DNA of 12,122 nucleotides from Candidatus Segatella albertsiae (GTDB taxonomy: Bacteria; Bacteroidota; Bacteroidia; Bacteroidales; Bacteroidaceae). The notes beneath the pieces were generated by a model that worked only from the letters and a program-made list of their open reading frames with translations, was not told where the DNA came from and ran no database searches. Position 1 is the stretch's first letter. Each line of letters begins with the position of its first letter. The DNA lies in contig DKCU01000092.1 in NCBI GenBank assembly GCA_002451555.1, positions 1-12,122 on the forward strand, written 5' to 3'. Shown piece by piece: positions 7,451 through 12,122 of the stretch. The position numbers and the translations under genes are program-made.

Positions 7451-8611
7451 ATGAGTGTATTAAGAAATTATCTCAATAAGATAAAGCCTAACTTCCAAGA
7501 GGGAGGTAAGCTTCATGCCTTCGAGAGCGTCTTCGATGGATTCGAGAGTTTCCTGTACGTGCCTAACACGACAGCGAAGAGCGGAGCAAACATCCACGAC
7601 GCCATCGACTCGAAGCGCATCATGAGCTTTGTGGTAATCGCCCTGATTCCTGCATTGCTCTTCGGTATGTATAATGTGGGATACCAAAATTTTAAGGCTG
7701 CTGGCACACTGGATGGCGCAAGCTTCGTAGAGGTGTTCGGCTTCGGCTTCCTCGCTGTACTGCCTAAGTTGTTGGTTAGTTACGTCGTGGGTCTCGGCAT
7801 TGAGTTTGCCTGGGCACAGTGGAAGCACGAGGAAATCCAGGAGGGCTACCTCGTATCTGGTATCATCATCCCATTGATCATCCCTATCTCCACACCGTTG
7901 TGGATGCTCGCCTTGGCTTGCGCCTTCGCTGTCATCTTCTGCAAGGAGATTTTCGGTGGTACGGGTATGAACATCTTCAATGTGGCAGTGGGTGCCCGTA
8001 TGTTCCTCTTCTTCTCATATCCATTGGCTATGAGCGGCGACAAGGTTTGGATTGCCAAGGAGAGCATCTTCGGTCTTGGCAATACCTTGCCTGATGGTTT
8101 TACGGCTGCTACTCCTCTCGGTCAGTTGGCGCAGGGCAATGTGCCTACTACTAGCATCTGCGACATGATTACAGGTTTTATCCCTGGTTCCATCGGTGAG
8201 ACCTCGGTCATCGCCATCGCCATCGGCGCAGTCATCCTTCTCTGGACTGGTATCGCATCCTGGAAGTCGATGAGCAGCGTGTTCGTGGGTGGCATCGTGA
8301 TGGCTCTCATCTTCCAAGCATTGGGAATGACCCCTATCGCTTGGTATGAGCATATCATTCTCGGTGGTTTCTGCTTCGGTGCCGTGTTCATGGCTACCGA
8401 CCCTGTGACATCAGCCCGCACAGAGAGGGGCAAGTACTTCTACGGATTCTTCATCGGTGCCATCGCCGTCATCGTGCGCGTGATGAACCCAGGTTATCCA
8501 GAGGGTATGATGCTCGCCATCTTCTTCGGCAATATGTTTGCTCCGCTCATCGATTACTGCGTGGTACAGAGCAACATCTCTCGCCGTGCTAAACGTGCTA
8601 TTAATAAATAA
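7451..8611 (+). CDS. nqrB: Na+-translocating NADH:quinone reductase subunit B
   Basis: Integral membrane subunit carrying a covalent FMN, and in characterised enzymes riboflavin; it forms much of the Na+ path and quinone site. The 386 residues contain about ten hydrophobic segments. Signature stretches are EGYLVSGIIIPLIIPISTPLW (131-151), GGTGMNIFNVAVGARMFLF (169-187), GSIGETS (247-253) and ATDPVTSARTERGKYFYG (315-332). The flavinylation site reads D215-G-F-T-A-A-T221, with Thr221 the expected FMN-phosphate acceptor. The family pattern is Dxx[S/T]GA[S/T], so Ala219 replaces the usual Gly. The gene has no Shine-Dalgarno sequence, only an A-rich stretch before ATG. It overlaps nothing, and its stop codon adjoins the ribosome site of nqrC. 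FMN attachment requires an ApbE flavin transferase, which is not in this window. Confidence 0.96.
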   Translation: MSVLRNYLNKIKPNFQEGGKLHAFESVFDGFESFLYVPNTTAKSGANIHDAIDSKRIMSFVVIALIPALLFGMYNVGYQNFKAAGTLDGASFVEVFGFGFLAVLPKLLVSYVVGLGIEFAWAQWKHEEIQEGYLVSGIIIPLIIPISTPLWMLALACAFAVIFCKEIFGGTGMNIFNVAVGARMFLFFSYPLAMSGDKVWIAKESIFGLGNTLPDGFTAATPLGQLAQGNVPTTSICDMITGFIPGSIGETSVIAIAIGAVILLWTGIASWKSMSSVFVGGIVMALIFQALGMTPIAWYEHIILGGFCFGAVFMATDPVTSARTERGKYFYGFFIGAIAVIVRVMNPGYPEGMMLAIFFGNMFAPLIDYCVVQSNISRRAKRAINK

Positions 8612-8617
8612 GGAGGA
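8611..8617 (+). promoter_or_regulatory. Strong Shine-Dalgarno site of nqrC
   Basis: AGGAGGA overlaps the last base of the nqrB stop and lies 8 bases before the nqrC ATG. Such sites are uncommon in Bacteroidetes. It fixes the nqrC start and suggests coupling to nqrB termination. Confidence 0.7.
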
Positions 8618-8625
8618 ATGCAATT

Positions 8626-9228
8626 ATGAAGACAAATTCAAATAGCTATACGATTATCTATTCGGTCATTATCGTAGTGATTGTGGCATTCCTGCTCGCT
8701 TTCGTCTCTTCTTCGCTGAAGGACAAACAGGAAGCCAATGTAGCGCTCGACACTCAGAAACAGATTTTGAACTCGCTCAACCTGCGTAATCTCGACAACG
8801 AAACTGCTGCCGCAAAATACAATGAGATGGTTGAAGAAAAGAAAACTGCTGATGGTGAAACCTATTATGAGTGTAAGGTAGATGGTCAGAAAAAGATGGT
8901 GTATCCTGTAAAGGGTATGGGGCTTTGGGGTGGTATCTCAGGCTTCATAGCCGTGGATGCCGATAACAATACCGTGTATGGAGCTTATTTCAACCATGAG
9001 GGCGAGACTGCAGGATTGGGAGCAGAAATCAAGGACAACGTGAAATGGCAAGAGCAGTTCAAGGGCAAGAAGATTCACAAGGATGGTCAAGCAGGCATTG
9101 CTCTCGGTGTGGAGAAGGATGCCCCTAAGGGTGATCCTAACAATGTGGATGCCGTGACTGGTGCTACATTGACATCCAATGGTGTGAACCTGATGTTGAA
9201 GGAAGGGCTTGCCAAGTTCATTAAGTAG
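8626..9228 (+). CDS. nqrC: Na+-translocating NADH:quinone reductase subunit C
   Basis: Subunit with one N-terminal membrane helix (about 9-30) and a periplasmic FMN-binding domain (about 65-200) holding a covalently bound FMN in the electron path between the NqrD/E iron centre and NqrB. The flavinylation motif D175-A-V-T-G-A-T181 is intact, with Thr181 as the acceptor. Upstream are the domain's GLWGGISGFIAVD (99-111) and GETAGLGAEI (126-135) segments. At 200 residues it is shorter than the Vibrio protein (about 257), apparently from a shorter stretch between helix and FMN domain, but no motif is missing. It is expressed from a strong AGGAGGA site. The gap to nqrD (59 bases) is the widest in the operon and contains repeats. 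Confidence 0.95.
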   Translation: MKTNSNSYTIIYSVIIVVIVAFLLAFVSSSLKDKQEANVALDTQKQILNSLNLRNLDNETAAAKYNEMVEEKKTADGETYYECKVDGQKKMVYPVKGMGLWGGISGFIAVDADNNTVYGAYFNHEGETAGLGAEIKDNVKWQEQFKGKKIHKDGQAGIALGVEKDAPKGDPNNVDAVTGATLTSNGVNLMLKEGLAKFIK

Positions 9229-9229
9229 T

Positions 9230-9272
9230 TGAAGAACGAAGAGTGAAGAACGAAGAATTCTTTCCTCTTCAC
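9230..9272 (+). repeat. Tandem 13-base repeat and 30-base palindrome between nqrC and nqrD
   Basis: TGAAGAACGAAGA occurs at 9230-9242 and again at 9244-9256. The second copy forms the left half of a 30-base near-palindrome (9243-9272) centred on GAATTC: GTGAAGA pairs with TCTTCAC at the ends and AAGAATTCTT in the middle, with two mismatches and one G-U. In RNA it would make a hairpin just ahead of nqrD. No T-run follows, so it is not a standard terminator. It resembles the GAAGAGTGAAGA-type intergenic repeats I associate with Bacteroidales genomes (recollection, not a search). Confidence 0.7.
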
Positions 9273-9287
9273 TTTAAAAATATAATT

Positions 9288-9914
9288 ATGGCATTATTTA
9301 GTAAACAAAATAAAGAGGCATTCTCAAAGCCACTCAACCTGGACAATCCTATCTTGGTGCAGGTGCTTGGTATCTGTAGTGCCTTGGCTGTCACTTCACA
9401 GTTGAAGCCAGCCATTGTGATGGGACTTGCTGTGACCATCATCACGGCATTCTCTAACGTGATTATTTCCATTATCCGCAACACCATTCCACAGCGCATC
9501 CGTATCATCGTGCAGTTGGTGGTGGTCGCTGCTCTGGTTACCATCGTGAGCCAGGTGTTGAAGGCTTATGTCTATGACGTGAGTGTAGAACTCTCTGTAT
9601 ATGTCGGTTTGATTATCACCAACTGTATTCTGATGGGTCGCTTGGAGGCATTCGCCATGATGAACAAGCCTTGGCCTTCGTTCCTCGATGGCGTAGGTAA
9701 CGGATTGGGTTACGCCCTCATCCTCGTTATCGTGGGTGCTGTGCGTGAGCTTTTTGGACGTGGCTCTTTGCTCGGCTTCCAGATCATCCCTGAGGGAGCT
9801 TATGGCTTCGGATATGTTAACAACGGTATGATGACGATGCCAGCCATGGCATTGATTCTTTTAGGATGTGTAATCTGGGTACATCGTGCCTTTATTTATA
9901 AGGAGGACAAGTAA
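9288..9914 (+). CDS. nqrD: Na+-translocating NADH:quinone reductase subunit D
   Basis: Integral membrane subunit (208 residues, six hydrophobic segments), homologous to RnfE. In solved structures NqrD and NqrE are inverted-topology partners sharing an iron centre in the membrane, and the ligand cysteines are present here as Cys30 (LGICSALAVT) and Cys113 (IITNCILMGR). Other signatures are NTIPQRIRIIVQ (65-76) and the GLGYALILVIVGAVRELFG block. An in-frame GTG at 9243 would add 15 residues, but it lies inside the palindrome and would give the non-family start MKNEEFFPLHFKN. The ATG at 9288 gives MALFSKQNKEAF, as in other NqrD, and is chosen. There is no Shine-Dalgarno sequence, unlike nqrC, nqrE and nqrF. 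The 3' end contains the AGGAGG for nqrE. Confidence 0.95.
   Translation: MALFSKQNKEAFSKPLNLDNPILVQVLGICSALAVTSQLKPAIVMGLAVTIITAFSNVIISIIRNTIPQRIRIIVQLVVVAALVTIVSQVLKAYVYDVSVELSVYVGLIITNCILMGRLEAFAMMNKPWPSFLDGVGNGLGYALILVIVGAVRELFGRGSLLGFQIIPEGAYGFGYVNNGMMTMPAMALILLGCVIWVHRAFIYKEDK
9901..9906 (+). promoter_or_regulatory. Shine-Dalgarno site of nqrE
   Basis: AGGAGG lies within the last codons of nqrD, 10 bases before the nqrE ATG, so nqrE initiation is probably coupled to nqrD translation. Confidence 0.65.
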
Positions 9915-9916
9915 AG

Positions 9917-10543
9917 ATGGAGCACGCAATTAGTTTGTTTTTCCGTTCGATTTTCGTCGACAACATGATCTTCGCCTACTTCTTGGGTATGTGCTCTTTC
10001 TTGGCAGTATCTAAGAACGTGAAGACTTCTTTCGGATTGGGTTGCGCCGTAACCTTCGTGTTGCTCGTGACCGTTCCTGTGGATTATCTCTTGCAGACCA
10101 AGGTGCTAGGTCCTGACTGCTTGATGCCGGGTGTAGATTTGAGTTATTTGAGCTTCATCCTCTTCATCGCCGTCATCGCAGGTATCGTGCAGTTGGTCGA
10201 GATGATAGTAGAGAAGTATTCTCCTTCGCTCTATGCAGCTCTGGGTATCTTCTTGCCATTGATTGCCGTGAACTGTGCCATCATGGGTGCATCGCTCTTC
10301 ATGCAGCAGCGCATCTTGATGGAGCCTACAAACACACAGGCCATCACCTCTGTATGGGACAGCATCGTATATGCCATCGGTTCGGGTATCGGTTGGACGC
10401 TCGCTATCACCTTGATGGGTGCCATCCGTGAGAAGATGCAGTACTGCGACGTGCCAAAGCCATTGCAGGGCTTGGGCATCACTTTTATCACTGTGGGCTT
10501 GATGGCAATGGCTATGCTTTGCTTCTCAGGCTTGAAAATCTAA
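9917..10543 (+). CDS. nqrE: Na+-translocating NADH:quinone reductase subunit E
   Basis: Integral membrane subunit (208 residues, six hydrophobic segments), homologous to NqrD and RnfA and its inverted-topology partner. The iron-ligand cysteines are Cys26 (FLGMCSFLAVS) and Cys120 (IAVNCAIMGASLFM), the same positions as in the Vibrio protein. The opening MEHAISLFFRSIFVDNMIFA and the SPSLYAALGIFLPLIAVNCA stretch are typical. The start is fixed by AGGAGG ten bases upstream and the two-base gap after the nqrD stop. Eighteen bases separate it from nqrF. Confidence 0.96.
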   Translation: MEHAISLFFRSIFVDNMIFAYFLGMCSFLAVSKNVKTSFGLGCAVTFVLLVTVPVDYLLQTKVLGPDCLMPGVDLSYLSFILFIAVIAGIVQLVEMIVEKYSPSLYAALGIFLPLIAVNCAIMGASLFMQQRILMEPTNTQAITSVWDSIVYAIGSGIGWTLAITLMGAIREKMQYCDVPKPLQGLGITFITVGLMAMAMLCFSGLKI

Positions 10544-10546
10544 AAC

Positions 10547-10552
10547 AGGAGG
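10547..10552 (+). promoter_or_regulatory. Shine-Dalgarno site of nqrF
   Basis: AGGAGG, nine bases before the nqrF ATG, lies in the short nqrE-nqrF gap and supports that start. Confidence 0.65.
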
Positions 10553-10561
10553 ACTAAAGAT

Positions 10562-11836
10562 ATGGATAATACATCATTTATATTGGCAAGTATCGGGGTC
10601 TTCCTTGTGGTGATTCTCTTGCTTGTTATCATCCTGCTCGTGGCTAAGAAATATCTCAGCCCAAGCGGTAACGTGAATATTGAAATCAATGGCGACAAGA
10701 CCATCAATGTGCCTCAGGGCAGCAGTTTGATGACCACCCTCAACGAGAACGGCATCTTCTTGCCTTCTGCCTGTGGTGGTAAGGCTAGTTGCGGTCAGTG
10801 TAAGGTTCAGGTGCTTGAGGGCGGTGGCGAGATTCTCGACTCGGAGAAGCCTCACTTCACTCGCAAGCAAATTAAGGACCATTGGCGCTTGGGTTGCCAG
10901 TGCAAGGTGAAGGGAGACTTGAAGATTAAGGTGCCTGAGAGCGTCATGGGCGTGAAAGAGTGGGAGTGTACTGTCATCTCCAACAACAACGTTTCTTCGT
11001 TCATCAAGGAGTTCAAGGTGGCTCTGCCTCCTGGCGAGCACATGGACTTCGTGCCAGGTTCTTATGCTCAGATCAAGATTCCGGCATACGACTGCATCGA
11101 CTACGACAAGGACTTCGACAAGGAACTTATCGGCGAGGAGTACATTGGCGCATGGAAGAAGTTCAATATCTTCTCTCTGAAGGCTCACAATCCTGAGCCA
11201 ACCGTTCGTGCTTACTCTATGGCCAACTACCCAGACGAGGGTGACATTATCACGCTGACCGTACGTATCGCGACGACACCGTTCTTGCCACGTCCACAGG
11301 TAGGATTCCAGAACGTACCTACAGGTATCGCTTCTTCCTACATCTTCTCACTGAAGCCTGGCGACAAAGTGATGATGAGCGGTCCTTATGGTGACTTCCA
11401 TCCTAACTTCACCTCTGGCAAGGAGATGATTTGGATTGGTGGTGGTGCTGGTATGGCTCCATTGCGTGCGCAGATTATGCACATGACCAAGACCCTGCAT
11501 ACTACCGACCGTGAGCTCCACTTCTTCTACGGAGCACGTGCGCTCGGCGAGGCTTTCTTCTTGGAGGACTTCTGGGAGCTTGAGAAGGAATTCCCTAACT
11601 TCCACTTCCATCTCTCGCTCGACCGCAAGGATCCAGTGGCAGATGCTCAGGGCGTGAAGTACTACGAGGGATTCGCTGTGAACTGCATCCGTGATACCTA
11701 CTTGAAGGATCATGAGGCACCAGAGGACTGCGAGTACTACCTCTGCGGACCTCCAATGCTTATCAAGACTGTTACCGACTACTTGGATAGCCTCGGCGTA
11801 GATCCTGAGAGCATCATGTACGACAATTTTGGCTAA
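10562..11836 (+). CDS. nqrF: Na+-translocating NADH:quinone reductase subunit F
   Basis: NADH-oxidising entry subunit, 424 residues. An N-terminal membrane helix (about 6-28) is followed by a plant-type 2Fe-2S ferredoxin domain (about 36-128) and a ferredoxin-NADP reductase-type module that binds FAD and NADH. The cluster ligands follow the family spacing: Cys71-x5-Cys77-x2-Cys80-x31-Cys112. FAD-binding RAYS is at 216-219, GPYGDF at 274-279, the nucleotide-binding GGGAGMAP at 293-300, CGPPML at 395-400, and the C-terminal aromatic is Phe423 in YDNFG. The insertion rich in Asp/Glu at about 176-200 (DCIDYDKDFDKELIGEEY) also occurs in other NqrF. It is the last gene of the operon; no apbE or nqrM follows before the terminator. 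Confidence 0.97.
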   Translation: MDNTSFILASIGVFLVVILLLVIILLVAKKYLSPSGNVNIEINGDKTINVPQGSSLMTTLNENGIFLPSACGGKASCGQCKVQVLEGGGEILDSEKPHFTRKQIKDHWRLGCQCKVKGDLKIKVPESVMGVKEWECTVISNNNVSSFIKEFKVALPPGEHMDFVPGSYAQIKIPAYDCIDYDKDFDKELIGEEYIGAWKKFNIFSLKAHNPEPTVRAYSMANYPDEGDIITLTVRIATTPFLPRPQVGFQNVPTGIASSYIFSLKPGDKVMMSGPYGDFHPNFTSGKEMIWIGGGAGMAPLRAQIMHMTKTLHTTDRELHFFYGARALGEAFFLEDFWELEKEFPNFHFHLSLDRKDPVADAQGVKYYEGFAVNCIRDTYLKDHEAPEDCEYYLCGPPMLIKTVTDYLDSLGVDPESIMYDNFG

Positions 11837-11884
11837 TGCCTACTAGCATTTGACAAATGAATATTGATAAAAATAATAAATACT

Positions 11885-11925
11885 AACAAAGCTGCTGGGG
11901 GATGCTCCAGCGGCTTTGTTTCATT
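11885..11925 (+). terminator. Intrinsic terminator of the nqr operon
   Basis: AACAAAGCTGCTGG (11885-11898) pairs with CCAGCGGCTTTGTT (11907-11920), 14 bp with one U-G wobble. G-U and G-C pairs extend it to a 4-base GATG loop. A T-rich tail (TTTCATTT) follows. The near-symmetric A/T flanks would let it act in both directions. Confidence 0.85.
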
Positions 11926-12061
11926 TAGTAAGATGCTTGCCTATCAATATTATGATACGTATATTATCTTTTTTATATGTGTAAGCCTATTTTTATATAC
12001 GTTCATATTCATATATGATTTGACTAAAAAACAATGATATTTGTATAATTCTATAAATATA

Positions 12062-12094
12062 TTTGGAGTTTATCTATTTATTTGCTAATTTTGC
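12062..12094 (+). promoter_or_regulatory. Promoter for a gene beyond the right edge
   Basis: TTTG (12062-12065), a 20-base spacer and TAATTTTGC (12086-12094) match the Bacteroidetes consensus exactly, with transcription from about 12100. Bases 11926-12061 are AT-rich and hold nothing else I can support. The leader beginning at the edge can form a 5-bp hairpin (12104-12118, GCGAC/GTCGT). The gene itself is outside the window. Confidence 0.65.
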
Positions 12095-12122
12095 AAACAG
12101 ATTGCGACGTGAAGTCGTACAA

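Noticed and set aside
9243..9287. Upstream GTG start for nqrD
   Set aside because: It falls inside the palindromic repeat, and the resulting 15 residues are unlike NqrD N-termini; ATG at 9288 gives the family start.
6059..11713. Minus-strand and off-frame ORFs across nqrA-nqrF (up to 204 codons)
   Set aside because: They are shadows of the strongly supported nqr genes; long open antisense frames are expected from the biased codon use, and none has family features.
12058..12065. Alternative promoter TATATTTG near the right edge
   Set aside because: There is no TTTG-like element 19-21 bases upstream; this TTTG instead serves as the upstream element of the promoter with TAATTTTGC at 12086.
1..12122. 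CRISPR array, tRNA/rRNA genes, insertion sequences, prophage or defence genes
   Set aside because: Looked for on both strands; no regularly spaced repeats, no cloverleaf or rRNA segments, no transposase or integrase-like proteins.

Overview
The window looks like chromosomal DNA of a member of the Bacteroidales, probably Prevotella/Segatella or a close relative (inference). Three things point there. Every convincing promoter is of the Bacteroidetes type (TTTG, about 20 bases, TAnnTTTG). The first gene encodes a FimB/Mfa2-type fimbrial lipoprotein. A very long TamB-like protein lies beside a complete nqrABCDEF operon. Intergenic DNA is strongly AT-rich.

Layout. Bases 1-318 carry no protein gene. 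They hold a leftward promoter followed by a hairpin and T-tract (a candidate small RNA or attenuated leader), and the rightward promoter and 5' leader of the first gene. Bases 319-1299 (+) encode a 326-residue FimB/Mfa2-like lipoprotein, closed by a strong intrinsic terminator at 1339-1390. Bases 1420-5751 (-) encode a 1443-residue TamB/DUF490 protein of the cell envelope. Bases 5752-6071 are a divergent promoter region, with tamB to the left and nqr to the right; the nqr side has a roughly 190-base leader with two tiny overlapping ORFs. Bases 6072-11836 (+) are nqrA, nqrB, nqrC, nqrD, nqrE and nqrF in canonical order, followed by an intrinsic terminator at 11885-11925. The last 200 bases hold a consensus promoter for a gene beyond the right edge.

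How the genes work together. NqrF oxidises NADH in the cytoplasm and passes electrons through FAD and a 2Fe-2S centre to the iron centre shared by NqrD and NqrE. They continue through the covalent FMNs of NqrC and NqrB, and riboflavin, to quinone, while Na+ is pumped out. All six subunits are full length with their cofactor residues in place. The one deviation is a Gly-to-Ala change in the NqrB flavinylation motif. The lipoprotein and TamB genes are envelope functions with no evident link to Nqr beyond adjacency.

I found no clearly new protein system. The items most worth a second look are non-coding: the leftward promoter-plus-terminator unit at 25-156, the interleaved inverted repeats in the lipoprotein leader, the long nqr leader with its coupled mini-ORFs, and a repeat/palindrome inserted between nqrC and nqrD.
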